Shown: positions 1 through 8,707, counted from the first letter of the stretch. The stretch is 64,000 nt of DNA from Hohaiivirga grylli (GCF_039655745.1 NZ_JBBYXI010000003.1:62001-126000), one strand, 5' to 3'. Notes: generated by a model from the sequence alone, not told the origin. Numbers and translations: made by a program.

Positions 1-101
1 TGAAACGCTACTATTATGCAATTCCCTATCAGGAGCGTTATATATGGGGTGTGACGGCAGGTATTATTCATAACATGTACGAAAGGCTTTTTACTTCATG
101 A
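1..101 (+). CDS. C-terminal end of a NUDIX hydrolase (CoA pyrophosphatase-like), truncated by the window edge
   Basis: Only the last 32 codons are present, in the frame starting at base 3 and ending at the TGA at 99-101. The visible peptide contains IWGVTAGIIHNMYE, the typical ending of bacterial CoA pyrophosphatases (NUDIX family), which hydrolyse CoA to phosphopantetheine and 3',5'-ADP. The catalytic NUDIX box lies outside the window and cannot be checked. The stop overlaps the start of the next gene as ATGA, so the three genes 1-1581 look like one translationally coupled operon. The order NUDIX, DUF6111, cca recurs in alphaproteobacteria and supports the call. Confidence 0.6.
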   Translation, partial: KRYYYAIPYQERYIWGVTAGIIHNMYERLFTS

Positions 102-358
102 CGCGTATTGTGTTTGGTCAGTTGATTTTCTTTTTGCTGCCTTTTGTTGGCTATGCCTGCTACCTTTTTGCGCGCAAGAGAAACCCGGCCAAATGGGATA
201 GCTGGAGTGCGCATATTCCAAAGCTGGCTATTGCCGGTCTGGTGTGTGTGATTATTGCTTTTCTTGTGACCGGTATAACGGCACCGCGTGAAACACGTGT
301 GTGGGTTCCTGCTCATATGGAAAATGGGCAACTTGTGCCAGGACATTATCGCGAATGA
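98..358 (+). CDS. DUF6111-type small membrane protein
   Basis: This is an 86-residue protein with a hydrophobic helix near the N-terminus (about residues 4-24), a basic stretch (RKRNPAKW) and a second helix (about 42-62), ending in a short polar tail with the sequence WVPAHMENGQ. The pattern and position match DUF6111 proteins, small inner-membrane proteins of unknown function that sit between a NUDIX gene and cca in alphaproteobacteria. Its start overlaps the upstream stop and its own stop overlaps the cca start (both ATGA), so translation is probably coupled. No function can be read from the sequence. Confidence 0.7.
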   Translation: MTRIVFGQLIFFLLPFVGYACYLFARKRNPAKWDSWSAHIPKLAIAGLVCVIIAFLVTGITAPRETRVWVPAHMENGQLVPGHYRE

Positions 359-1581
359 GAGAAGCCGGTCTTCCTGCCATAAAGGAGCTTCTTGCTCTTC
401 CTGCTGTTCAGGCTGTCATGACGGTGATGAATGGTGGGGGAGAAGAAACGCGTCTTGTTGGTGGGGCTGTCCGTAATGCGCTGATGGGCGACAAGATTGC
501 TGATATTGATATGGCAACAACGGCTTTACCTGATGTTGTCATGAACCGGGCACGACAGGCAGGCTGGAAGGTTATCCCGACAGGGATTGACCATGGCACT
601 GTAACAGTCGTTGTTGACCACATTCCTTTTGAAATTACGACCCTGCGGGAAGATATTGAAACAGATGGCCGCCATGCCGTTGTGAGATTTGGCCGTAGTT
701 TTGAAGCAGATGCCATACGTCGCGACTTTACGATGAATGCCTTGTCGATGGATATCTCTGGGACCCTGCATGACTATTTTCAGGGTCTGGAGGATATTAA
801 ACATCGGCGTGTCCGATTTATCGGTGATGCTCATCAACGTATTCGTGAAGACTATCTCAGGATACTTCGTTTCTTCCGTTTTCATGCCGTGTATGGGCGT
901 GGCGCTCCAGATCCTGAAGGGCTGCTGGCATCTATTTCTGGAAGCCATGGTCTGGCTCAGATATCGGCTGAACGCATTCGGGTTGAGCTGCTGAAGCTTC
1001 TGGCGGGAGAGGGGAGCGTCAGCGCCATGGAATATATGGCGGATAGCGGTATTCTGCTGCGTATTCTTGACGGTGTCGTTTTGCTTGCACGCGGGCGCCG
1101 TCTTCCCCGACAGGCTGCTTCAATTGAGAAGCTGGCAGCCTATGCCGTCCTTGTTCGCGAGGATGCTGACAGGTTGCGCGAGCTATTACGCCTGTCCAAT
1201 GATGAACAACGCTTTCTTGATAATTATGCTCTGGTTCTTGAAAGAGTAGAGAGCAGAAGAGATATCTGGGAAGTGGACGATATCCGGCGCATTGTTGTCC
1301 AGAAATCTGCGTTGTGTGTGCTTCGTGTTTTTGAAGCACTGAAAGGAGAGCCGGGTCGTTATATTACGCCTGATGCATTGACCCTTCTTGAACGATACGT
1401 TTCAGGACAGGAAATTGTTCCGGTTTTTCCTTTACGTGGTGCAGATTTCCTTGAGCACGGCATTCCTAAAGGGCCGGAAGTTGGCCGGTTAATGGAGCGG
1501 GCACGTAGTCTTTGGTTTGAGGACGCATGCCCTCAGGGAGAAGGTGTTTCTGAAAATCTGCTGAAACGCGTGCTGAATTAA
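355..1581 (+). CDS. cca: CCA tRNA nucleotidyltransferase / poly(A) polymerase family
   Basis: A 408-residue class II nucleotidyltransferase that adds or repairs the CCA end of tRNAs. The head domain shows GGAVR at residues 36-40 and the metal-binding pair DID at 50-52, followed by the family pattern RRDFTMNAL and the RILRFFRFHA helix of the neck. The C-terminal half is the less conserved body/tail domain. An upstream in-frame ATG at 301 exists, but ATG 355 overlaps the DUF6111 stop (ATGA) and gives the family-like N-terminus, so it is preferred. The stop overlaps the convergent hemF stop by four bases, leaving no room for a terminator between them. Confidence 0.92.
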   Translation: MREAGLPAIKELLALPAVQAVMTVMNGGGEETRLVGGAVRNALMGDKIADIDMATTALPDVVMNRARQAGWKVIPTGIDHGTVTVVVDHIPFEITTLREDIETDGRHAVVRFGRSFEADAIRRDFTMNALSMDISGTLHDYFQGLEDIKHRRVRFIGDAHQRIREDYLRILRFFRFHAVYGRGAPDPEGLLASISGSHGLAQISAERIRVELLKLLAGEGSVSAMEYMADSGILLRILDGVVLLARGRRLPRQAASIEKLAAYAVLVREDADRLRELLRLSNDEQRFLDNYALVLERVESRRDIWEVDDIRRIVVQKSALCVLRVFEALKGEPGRYITPDALTLLERYVSGQEIVPVFPLRGADFLEHGIPKGPEVGRLMERARSLWFEDACPQGEGVSENLLKRVLN

Positions 1582-2477
1582 GGCCAGCGAACGCGCGGCG
1601 GCATTGAAGACAGAATAGATTCAATATTGCCGCCGGTCTTCAGGCCAAACAGAGTGCCACGATCCTGTAACAGATTGAATTCTACATAGCGCCCGCGCTG
1701 GGTTTCCTGCTCAACTCTTTCTGCTTCTGTCCATTCCTTGCTGATATTGCGACGCATGATTTCCGGATACGCTTCCAGAAATGCGTTGCCAACATCTTTT
1801 GTAAAGGCCAGATCCTGTTGTGGGTTTCCGGTCCAGTGACGATCGTAAAAAATGCCACCGGTTCCGCGTGGTTCTTTCCGGTGGTTCAGGTAGAAATATT
1901 CATCACACCAGTCATTGAATTTTTCATATGATCCTGCTGGCGCATGCATACTACAGGCTTTGCGCATGGCATCATGGAAAAAGGCACTATCACTTTCTGT
2001 CTTATCCCGTTTTGATGCGAGCATCGGGGTCAGGTCAGCTCCTCCACCAAACCATGCTTGTGTTGTTACAATGAAACGGGTGTTCATATGTGCCGTTGGC
2101 GCATGTGGATTCCATGGGTGGGCAATGAGTGAAATACCTGCTGCCCAGAAATGGGGATCATGTTCTGCACCATCAATCTGGCTGCGAAAGTCGGGTGCAA
2201 GTACGCCATGAACTGTGGAGATATGGACGCCAACTTTCTCAAAAACGCGCCCACGCATCATTGACATCACACCACCGCCACCGGGATTTCCGTCCGCATC
2301 AAGGCGTGTCCATGGCTTCCGTTCAAAATGCCCCCCCTCATCCGCCTCTTTAAAAAATGGCCCCTGTGCTTCTGCTTCAAGTTTCTCGAAAGCAGCACAA
2401 ATATTATCACGCAGGGTCGAGAACCATTCGCTTGCATCTTTCTTTAAAGCTTGAATGGTTGCCGGATCATAAGTCAT
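1578..2477 (-). CDS. hemF: Oxygen-dependent coproporphyrinogen III oxidase
   Basis: A 299-residue HemF. It oxidatively decarboxylates coproporphyrinogen III to protoporphyrinogen IX in haem synthesis, using O2. Family blocks visible in order are GGGGVMSMMRGRVFEKVGVH, AHMNTRF, WFGGGADLTPML, the EYFYLNHR region, GTGGIFYDR and the C-terminal GRYVEFNLLQDRGT. The start at 2477 (MTYDPATIQ) is chosen over an upstream in-frame start at 2546 because it gives the usual length; it overlaps the end of trmL by 11 bases, so the two genes are co-transcribed. It faces cca tail to tail with overlapping stops. Confidence 0.93.
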   Translation of the reverse strand: MTYDPATIQALKKDASEWFSTLRDNICAAFEKLEAEAQGPFFKEADEGGHFERKPWTRLDADGNPGGGGVMSMMRGRVFEKVGVHISTVHGVLAPDFRSQIDGAEHDPHFWAAGISLIAHPWNPHAPTAHMNTRFIVTTQAWFGGGADLTPMLASKRDKTESDSAFFHDAMRKACSMHAPAGSYEKFNDWCDEYFYLNHRKEPRGTGGIFYDRHWTGNPQQDLAFTKDVGNAFLEAYPEIMRRNISKEWTEAERVEQETQRGRYVEFNLLQDRGTLFGLKTGGNIESILSSMPPRVRWP

Positions 2478-2976
2478 CAGAGGCCTCGGTATTGGGGATA
2501 AGGGCATCCATAGGGAAAGTTGCTGTCTGGCGCAACGCCTCTCCAAGAATTATTGCTGCGCTGACAGCAATATTGAGAGAGCGGGTTTCTTTTCGCATGG
2601 GAATGATAATGCGGGCATCTGATGCCGCGTGGACTTCAGACGGAACACCTGCTGATTCACGGCCCATAAGGATGATATCGTTTTTGGAGAAACTGAACTC
2701 AGTATGGGGAATGGCACCCTTTGTTGTTGCCAATACAAGCCGATAATCATTTTGCCGGCGCCAGTCCTCAAATGCCTGCCATGAAATATGGCGATGAATA
2801 TTCGCGCGCTCAAGATAATCCATACCTGAGCGTCTCAGGTTTCTGTCAGACACATCAAAACCGGCAGGCTCAATAATGTCCGCGGCGACATCCAGACAGG
2901 CTGCAAGACGCAGAATCGTACCTGTGTTTTGCGGAATATCCGGCTGATAGAGGGCAAGTCGCGGTTTTCTGTTCAT
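2467..2976 (-). CDS. trmL: tRNA (cytidine(34)-2'-O)-methyltransferase
   Basis: A 169-residue SpoU/TrmH-family (SPOUT) methyltransferase, expected to 2'-O-methylate the wobble base of tRNA-Leu using S-adenosylmethionine. Visible motifs are PDIPQNTGTILRLAACL near the N-terminus, LMGRESAGVP in the middle, and the knot motif IPMRKETRSLNIAVSAAIIL near the C-terminus. The length is that of TrmL, which lacks the extra RNA-binding domain of larger SpoU enzymes. It is the first gene of a two-gene unit with hemF, which starts inside its last codons. Confidence 0.9.
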   Translation of the reverse strand: MNRKPRLALYQPDIPQNTGTILRLAACLDVAADIIEPAGFDVSDRNLRRSGMDYLERANIHRHISWQAFEDWRRQNDYRLVLATTKGAIPHTEFSFSKNDIILMGRESAGVPSEVHAASDARIIIPMRKETRSLNIAVSAAIILGEALRQTATFPMDALIPNTEASDDL

Positions 2977-3282
2977 TATTTCCTGTGACTCCCGAAAAAA
3001 ACGATCTAACGCTTTAGGTTAAAAAACTAGGAAAAAATTACTGCTTTTTCAACGTATTAATTGTTTTTACTAGATAATAGGTCTTATTATTGAGTTATCA
3101 CAATTCCAAACTGCTATGGACAGATTAACTTCGGCGTGTCAAAGAGCACCCAGTGCGCGACGACCCGTCGCAGGTAGATGGTTTGTCGCGCGTCCATGCT
3201 TCTATGGAAGCTGGGTGTGTACAGGGGCGTAAGGCCTCCTGTGCAAGGGTCCTGTTAAATTTCTTACTACAGGGAGAGCCAA
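2977..3282 (+). promoter_or_regulatory. Divergent promoter region and structured leader of petABC
   Basis: This 306-base stretch lies between divergent trmL and petA and holds no gene. A sigma70-like promoter may lie at 3061-3090 (TTGTTT, 18 bases, TATTAT) reading into petA. The downstream part is more GC-rich than its surroundings and can fold: GCGCGAC at 3155-3161 pairs with GTCGCGC at 3185-3191, and short hairpins are possible at GCTTC-TAT-GGAAGC and around CAGGGGC...GCCTCCTG (about 3222-3241). A Shine-Dalgarno sequence AGGGAGA at 3271-3277 precedes the GTG start. Whether the folding regulates anything is unknown. Confidence 0.4.
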
Positions 3283-3843
3283 GTGGCAGATACAGTGAAA
3301 AACGCTGAACCCACACGGCGCGATTTTCTTTTCATCGCAACTGGTACCGCTGCAGCTATTGGTACGGCCTGTACAGTCTGGCCGTTTATTTCATCTTTGG
3401 CTCCTGACGCTAATACCATTGCTTTGGGCGCGCCGGTGGAAGTTGACCTAGCTCCTATTGCGGAAGGCCAGATCGTAAAAGTTTTCTGGCGTGATACGCT
3501 GATCTTCATTCGTCACCGCACGAAGGAAGAAATTGAGGCTGCGGAGAATGTTGATGTTGCAACATTGATTGATCCTCAACCTGATGACCAGCGTGTGAAA
3601 AAAGGTCATGAACAATGGCTCATCGTCTTTGGCAACTGCACCCATCTGGGTTGCGTTCCAAATGGTCATGAAGGTCCTTACAAGGGCTGGCATTGCCCAT
3701 GTCACGGTTCGGTGTTTGATACATCCGGTCGTGTTCGTGTTGGCCCAGCGCCAAGTAACCTGCCGGTTCCGGAATACAAGTTCATGTCAGATACGCAGAT
3801 TGTAATCGGCGTTGCTGATGAAGCTCCGGCTCCTGCGGCCTGA
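3283..3843 (+). CDS. petA: Ubiquinol-cytochrome c reductase, Rieske iron-sulfur subunit
   Basis: A 186-residue Rieske protein of the cytochrome bc1 complex, carrying electrons from ubiquinol at the Qo site to cytochrome c1 on the periplasmic face. The N-terminus has a twin-arginine-type anchor (TRRDFLFIATG, residues 11-21) followed by one membrane helix. The 2Fe-2S cluster motifs are CTHLGC (119-124) and CPCHGS (138-143): ligands C119, H121, C138 and H141, with C124 and C140 for the disulfide. The start is GTG at 3283, placed by AGGGAGA six bases upstream. First gene of petABC. Confidence 0.96.
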   Translation: MADTVKNAEPTRRDFLFIATGTAAAIGTACTVWPFISSLAPDANTIALGAPVEVDLAPIAEGQIVKVFWRDTLIFIRHRTKEEIEAAENVDVATLIDPQPDDQRVKKGHEQWLIVFGNCTHLGCVPNGHEGPYKGWHCPCHGSVFDTSGRVRVGPAPSNLPVPEYKFMSDTQIVIGVADEAPAPAA

Positions 3844-3865
3844 TCAAAGAAATAGGTTGAAACTC

Positions 3866-5203
3866 ATGAGCCACGATTTCTTTCCTTCATATACGCCGAA
3901 AAGCAAGCTGGCCAAGTGGTTTGAAAGCCGCCTGCCGCTGCTTGGCTTTATGCATTCTGCCGGTGTTTCTTTCCCGGTGCCGCGTAACCTGAACTACTGG
4001 TGGACCAGTGGTGTTATTCTTTGCTTTATGCTGGTGTCACAGATCGTGACCGGCATATTTTTGGCAATGTTCTACACACCGCATGTTGATCTCGCCTTCA
4101 GCTCGGTTGAACATATTTTACGTGATGTGAGCTATGGCTGGCTTATTCAGCCGCTGCATGCTGTTGGCGCATCCATGTTCTTCCTTGCCGTATACGTACA
4201 TATTTTCCGTGGTCTCTACTATGGATCCTATAAGGCTCCCCGTGAGATTCTCTGGATTCTGGGCGTTATTCTGTATCTTCTGATGATGGCAACGGCCTTT
4301 CTTGGTTATGTGCTGCCATGGGGACAGATGAGCCTTTGGGGCGCAACGGTTATTACGAACTTCTTCTCGGCTATCCCGGGCGTTGGTAAAACGGTTGTAT
4401 CCTATCTGTGGGGTGGTTATGCGGTTGGTAATCCAACGCTGAACCGCTTCTTCTCATTGCACTTCCTGCTGCCGTTCATGATCTGTGGTGTTGTTATCCT
4501 CCACGTCTGGGCGCTGCATGTACCAGGTAATAACAACCCTGATGGTGTCGAGATCAAGACAAAGAAGGATGCACTTCCATTCCATCCTTACTACACAACG
4601 AAGGACTTCTTCGCTGTATTTGTCTTCCTGATCCTCTTCGCATGGTTCACTTTCTATATGCCGCGTTATCTCGGTCACGCTGACAACTTCATTGCAGCAG
4701 ACCGGAGTGTGACGCCTGCACATATTGTGCCTGAATGGTACTTCCTGCCATTCTACGCAATCCTGCGTGCTGTGACATTCCAGATTCCGCTTGGCTTCTA
4801 TACGATTGACTCGAAGCTTGGTGGCGTTATTGCGATGTTCGGTGCCATTGTCGTACTGGCCTTCCTGCCATGGCTGAACAACTCGAAAGTGCGCTCGACG
4901 AAGTATCGTCCGCTTTATAAGCCATTCTTCTGGCTGTTTTTCCTGACATGCATCATCCTTGGCTGGCTTGGTTCCAAGCCAACAGATGGTGATTGGATGA
5001 TTGGAAGCTGGCATATCGTGAATTACACAACTGCATCGCAGATATTCACTCTTCTCTATTTTGCTCATTTCGCGCTTCTGCCGATCATTGGCAAAATCGA
5101 GAAAACAAAGCCGCTGCCAGATTCAATTTTTGAGGCTGTCCTCAAAAAGAATGGCTCTGCTAAACCTGCGGGTTCGGCAGAACTCCCTAACAAGACTGCT
5201 TAA
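3866..5203 (+). CDS. petB: Ubiquinol-cytochrome c reductase, cytochrome b subunit
   Basis: A 445-residue cytochrome b, the membrane core of the bc1 complex with two b haems and the quinol sites. The four haem-ligating histidines are H98 and H112 (first helix pair) and H199 and H213 (second pair), the 14-residue spacing seen in proteobacterial enzymes. The Qo-site motif PEWY is present in VPEWYFLPFYAILRA. About eight to nine membrane helices are visible and the protein is not split as in b6f complexes. ATG 3866 is preferred over an upstream in-frame start at 3812, which lies inside petA. The gap to petA is 22 bases. Confidence 0.96.
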   Translation: MSHDFFPSYTPKSKLAKWFESRLPLLGFMHSAGVSFPVPRNLNYWWTSGVILCFMLVSQIVTGIFLAMFYTPHVDLAFSSVEHILRDVSYGWLIQPLHAVGASMFFLAVYVHIFRGLYYGSYKAPREILWILGVILYLLMMATAFLGYVLPWGQMSLWGATVITNFFSAIPGVGKTVVSYLWGGYAVGNPTLNRFFSLHFLLPFMICGVVILHVWALHVPGNNNPDGVEIKTKKDALPFHPYYTTKDFFAVFVFLILFAWFTFYMPRYLGHADNFIAADRSVTPAHIVPEWYFLPFYAILRAVTFQIPLGFYTIDSKLGGVIAMFGAIVVLAFLPWLNNSKVRSTKYRPLYKPFFWLFFLTCIILGWLGSKPTDGDWMIGSWHIVNYTTASQIFTLLYFAHFALLPIIGKIEKTKPLPDSIFEAVLKKNGSAKPAGSAELPNKTA

Positions 5204-5224
5204 GTGAAGCGTGAGGATAGAACT

Positions 5225-6097
5225 ATGACAAAGAAAAATCTTCTTGTCGCCGGTGCGCTTCTCGCAACACTTGGCGCAGCTCTTATCGGAGGTACTTCAG
5301 CAAAAGCTGCTGAGGGTGCACCTATTCCTCCTGCTCAGGAGTGGAGCTTCTCCGGTGCGTTTGGTACTTTCGACCGTGCACAGTTGCAACGTGGCTTCAA
5401 GGTTTACCGTGAAGTCTGCTCTGCCTGCCATGGGTTGAAGTATCTGTCTTTCCGCAATCTGGCACAGCCAGGTGGTCCTGAGTTCTCAGAAGAGCAGGTT
5501 AAGGCGCTTGCTGCTGAATATCAGGTCACCAATGCAACGCCGAATGATGAAGGTGAAATATTCCAGCGTCCGGGTCGTCCGGCTGACCGTTTCCCATCAC
5601 CATTTGCCAACGATGCTCAGGCTGCTTACGCCAACGGTGGTAAGGCTCCGCCTGATCTGTCCCTGATGGGTAAGGCACGTACTTATGAGCGTGGGTTCCC
5701 GCTGTTCATTATTGATATGTTCAGCCAGTATCAGGAGCAGGCACCGGATTATATCCATGCCATCATGACGGGTTATGTTGAGCATCCACCAGAAGGATTT
5801 TCTGGCGTTGCTTACAACAAGTATTTCTTAAATAACGCAATCGCCATGGTGCAGCCGCTTCATGACGGACAGGTCGAATATCCGAAGAATGCGGATGGTC
5901 GTGCTGTTGTTCCGGAAACGATTGACCAGTACGGCAAGGATGTTGCGGCATTCCTTGTATGGGCTGCTGACCCGCATATGGAAGCCCGTAAGCGTCTTGG
6001 TATGCAGGCTATTCTGTTCCTCATTGTGATGTCCGGCCTGATGTACTTCACCAAGAAGAAAATCTGGAAACGTGCACATGCTGAAGAGCATGCCTGA
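5225..6097 (+). CDS. petC: Ubiquinol-cytochrome c reductase, cytochrome c1 subunit
   Basis: A 290-residue cytochrome c1, which passes electrons from the Rieske protein to soluble or membrane cytochrome c. There is a signal peptide (residues about 1-28, ending AKA), the haem c motif CSACH at 65-69, the likely axial methionine M208 in AIAMVQPL, and a C-terminal membrane anchor (about 263-282) with a lysine-rich tail. A GTG seven codons upstream (5204) directly follows the petB stop, but ATG 5225 gives a proper signal peptide and is preceded by GAGGA. Last of the three bc1 genes; the next gene overlaps its end. Confidence 0.95.
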   Translation: MTKKNLLVAGALLATLGAALIGGTSAKAAEGAPIPPAQEWSFSGAFGTFDRAQLQRGFKVYREVCSACHGLKYLSFRNLAQPGGPEFSEEQVKALAAEYQVTNATPNDEGEIFQRPGRPADRFPSPFANDAQAAYANGGKAPPDLSLMGKARTYERGFPLFIIDMFSQYQEQAPDYIHAIMTGYVEHPPEGFSGVAYNKYFLNNAIAMVQPLHDGQVEYPKNADGRAVVPETIDQYGKDVAAFLVWAADPHMEARKRLGMQAILFLIVMSGLMYFTKKKIWKRAHAEEHA

Positions 6098-6485
6098 TAA
6101 AAGAATAGTGTCCCGCAGAGCTTCAGGTTCTGCGGGGCTTATCCGGTTAAAAACAATATTCGTTTTGTTGGCGCTTCTGATGTGGTTTGTGCAACCCATT
6201 GCTGCGCCTTTTTTATCTTCTGCTCAGGCTGCTCATCATCCGCATGATATTTCGCTTATGCACAATGAGCAGATACAGAACTGCTGCTCAGAAACCGAAC
6301 AGTCTCAGCATGCAATGCCTGCTTCCTGCATGCAGCAGTGTCTAAGCCATTGCAGTGTTGCCCTGCCAAGCCTTCAGGCAGATGTTGTATTAATGGAAGC
6401 AGATGTCTTGTTCTCTGACATGAAGCGCGACCTGCATTCTGTTGCTGTTTCGCCTGCTGTTCCTCCACCCCGAAACTTTTCCTGA
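6090..6485 (+). CDS. Small secreted Cys/His/Met-rich protein next to a multicopper oxidase
   Basis: I do not recognise a named family. The predicted product is about 131 residues from ATG 6090, which overlaps the petC stop by eight bases; in-frame ATGs at 6072 and 6078 are alternatives. It has a basic N-terminus, a hydrophobic signal segment ending near SSAQAA, and a mature part with clustered potential metal ligands: HHPHD, NCCSE, HAMPASCMQQC and SHCS. This composition and the Tat-exported multicopper oxidase 68 bases downstream suggest a periplasmic copper-binding role, which is inference only. Codon use looks like that of its neighbours. The start is the least certain part. Confidence 0.6.
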   Translation: MPDKRIVSRRASGSAGLIRLKTIFVLLALLMWFVQPIAAPFLSSAQAAHHPHDISLMHNEQIQNCCSETEQSQHAMPASCMQQCLSHCSVALPSLQADVVLMEADVLFSDMKRDLHSVAVSPAVPPPRNFS

Positions 6486-6553
6486 AAACAAACTGCCCGG
6501 CATCTTGTCAGGCAGGAATATTTATTATTTTCGAACAGGAAAAGAGAACTATC

Positions 6554-8035
6554 ATGAATAGACGCAAGTTTTTGCAGGGAAGCCTGCTGGGTGTTTCTGC
6601 CATGGCAATGACATCCCCGCTTTCAGTTTTTGCCCAATCAAAACAACAGAAAACTTTGAAGGCCATACATCGAACGATTGAGGTCAATGGTAAGGCGGCC
6701 AAGGTTTTTGGCCTTGTCGATGATGCAGGTAAGCATGGTCTTGTTTTTGAACAGGGCCAATCGTTTGATGTGCTTTTCAAGAACGAACTATCAGAGCCAA
6801 CAATCATTCACTGGCATGGATTAACACCCCCATGGGAAAGTGATGGAGTTGCTGATGCTCCATTGCCAATGGTTGCTCCGGGGGCTGATCGCTCTTTCGA
6901 TTTTGCCATCCATAATACCGGTACCCATTGGATGCATGCGCATACCCTGCAGGAGCAGAACCTGTTGGCTGCTCCCCTGATTGTTCGCTCTAAAGAAGAT
7001 ATGAAGCGTGATGAGCAGGAAGTGGTTATTCTGCTCCATGATTTTTCATTCACGCCGGCTGAAGAGCTGCTTGCCAATCTTCGCAAGGACGGTGGTCATG
7101 CCATGAGCCATGGCTCAGGTCATGATATGGGCGGCCATAATATGCCGATGAAGCATGATATGGGAGGCCATCAGGGACATGGTGCGCCAGCGGTTCAGCA
7201 TGATGGAGCTGCCAGCGGGCATGACATGATGACCATGGATATCAATGATATCGAGTATGATGCCTATCTGGCCAATGACAGAACCTTGGATGATCCTGAA
7301 GTTGTTCAGGTTGAAGATGGGGGCCAGGTTCGTCTGCGTATTATCAATGGTGCTTCAGGAACCGGGTTCACAGTTGATCTTGGGGAACTGACAGGGCAGC
7401 TTATTGCCGTTGATGGTGAGGAACTTGTAAACGAAATCTCGGGAACACGTTTCCCGCTTGCCATGGGGCAGCGCGCCGATATCCGTGTGCAGCTGCCAAA
7501 GGGTAAAAAGGCTTTCCCTATCCTTGCGCTGCGGGAAGGGGCTGTACAACGAACGGGTATTTTCCTTCAGCCCAAAGGTGCTGCCATCAGCAAGCTTGTG
7601 ACAGACGCTGATATTGCTGGGCCTGTTCTTGATCTGATGCTTGAAGAGCAGTTGCGGGGTAAAAGGGTCGTTCCTGAAAAGTTCACGACTCTAATAGCTG
7701 ATGTTGATCTGAATGGAACAATGGATGGCTATACATGGACGATGGACATGAAAAGGCCAATTGTTGTGCAGATGGGAGACCGTATTGAAATTACAATGCG
7801 AAACTTGAGCATGATGGCCCATCCCATGCATTTGCATGGTCACCATTTTCAGGTTGTTGCGATTGATGGAAAACGGCTGTCAGGCGCTTGGCGTGATACA
7901 GTGAATATTCCACCAAATCGGTCGGTGACTATTTCCGTTGATGCTAAGAATCCGGGGACATGGGCTTTCCATTGCCATCACCTCTACCACATGGTGACGG
8001 GGATGATGGACACCTTTAGCTATAGAAAGGCATGA
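6554..8035 (+). CDS. Tat-exported multicopper oxidase (CopA-like)
   Basis: A 493-residue periplasmic multicopper oxidase, probably oxidising Cu(I) or other substrates while reducing O2. The N-terminus is a Tat signal (MNRRKFLQGS, then a hydrophobic stretch ending VFAQ). All copper-binding blocks are present: HWHGL from H86, HWMHAH at 125-130, HPMHLH at 423-428, and HCHHLYHMVTGM, giving type 1 ligands C474, H479 and M484. Between domains, residues about 180-229 form a His/Met/Gly-rich insertion like that of copper-resistance oxidases CopA and CueO. It is shorter than many CopA proteins (about 600). It forms a likely copper pair with the small protein upstream. Confidence 0.88.
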   Translation: MNRRKFLQGSLLGVSAMAMTSPLSVFAQSKQQKTLKAIHRTIEVNGKAAKVFGLVDDAGKHGLVFEQGQSFDVLFKNELSEPTIIHWHGLTPPWESDGVADAPLPMVAPGADRSFDFAIHNTGTHWMHAHTLQEQNLLAAPLIVRSKEDMKRDEQEVVILLHDFSFTPAEELLANLRKDGGHAMSHGSGHDMGGHNMPMKHDMGGHQGHGAPAVQHDGAASGHDMMTMDINDIEYDAYLANDRTLDDPEVVQVEDGGQVRLRIINGASGTGFTVDLGELTGQLIAVDGEELVNEISGTRFPLAMGQRADIRVQLPKGKKAFPILALREGAVQRTGIFLQPKGAAISKLVTDADIAGPVLDLMLEEQLRGKRVVPEKFTTLIADVDLNGTMDGYTWTMDMKRPIVVQMGDRIEITMRNLSMMAHPMHLHGHHFQVVAIDGKRLSGAWRDTVNIPPNRSVTISVDAKNPGTWAFHCHHLYHMVTGMMDTFSYRKA

Positions 8036-8043
8036 ACAAACAT

Positions 8044-8064
8044 GACGGGAGCACTGCTCCCGTC
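8044..8064 (+). terminator. Hairpin downstream of the multicopper oxidase
   Basis: GACGGGAGC and GCTCCCGTC form a stem around a short loop nine bases after the stop codon. The run of T residues is displaced to about 8075-8080, so it is an imperfect rho-independent terminator. Confidence 0.5.
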
Positions 8065-8142
8065 TTCCATCCTGCTTTTTTCTACGTTAAGTCTTAATAG
8101 AGAAGAGGGGTGACCTCTGTATCTATGGAAGAGAGACGATCA

Positions 8143-8688
8143 ATGGGTGGCGAAAATAGTCAGCTTTCAAGCTATCTGAAAAGTATGATCAGAAGCCTGC
8201 CTGATCACCCGATTCCGGGTGTGACCTTCCGTGATATTACGACATTGATGGATGACCCAACCGGCTTCGCGCGGGTAATTGATGGTATGGCTGAGCCCTT
8301 CCTTGAGCAGGGCATTACAAAAGTTGCAGCCATTGAAGCGCGTGGTTTCATGGTTGGTGGTGCACTTGCCTATCGTCTTGGTACGGGGTTTGTCCCTGTC
8401 CGTAAGAAGGGTAAGTTGCCCTATAAAACTGTCAGTATGTCTTATGAACTCGAGTACGGGACAGATGAGCTTGAGATCCATGTTGATGCGGCTCAGGCAG
8501 GTGATCGTATTCTCCTGGTTGACGATCTGATCGCGACAGGTGGCACGGCTGTAGCTGCCATTCAATTATTCAGAAGTGTTGGTGCGGAGATTATTGCCAG
8601 CAGCTTTATTATTGATCTGGTTGATCTTGGCGGTGCTGAGAAGGTTCGTGCTGCAGGCGTCGACGTTTATACATTACTGCAATACTGA
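8143..8688 (+). CDS. apt: Adenine phosphoribosyltransferase
   Basis: A 181-residue type I phosphoribosyltransferase that converts adenine and PRPP to AMP in purine salvage. The PRPP-binding motif is LLVDDLIATGGTA; the family blocks HPIPGVTFRDITTL, EARGF, FVPVRKKGKLP and LEYGTDELEIH are all present and align well with E. coli Apt. Three in-frame starts exist (GTG 8110, ATG 8125, ATG 8143). ATG 8143 is chosen because GGAAGAGAG lies about seven bases upstream and it gives the usual length. Single gene with a strong hairpin downstream. Confidence 0.94.
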   Translation: MGGENSQLSSYLKSMIRSLPDHPIPGVTFRDITTLMDDPTGFARVIDGMAEPFLEQGITKVAAIEARGFMVGGALAYRLGTGFVPVRKKGKLPYKTVSMSYELEYGTDELEIHVDAAQAGDRILLVDDLIATGGTAVAAIQLFRSVGAEIIASSFIIDLVDLGGAEKVRAAGVDVYTLLQY

Positions 8689-8707
8689 TTTTAGACCAAT
8701 AAAAGGA

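Noticed and set aside
4454..5068. A 204-codon minus-strand frame opposite petB
   Set aside because: It is antisense to a clearly conserved cytochrome b and shows no family motif.
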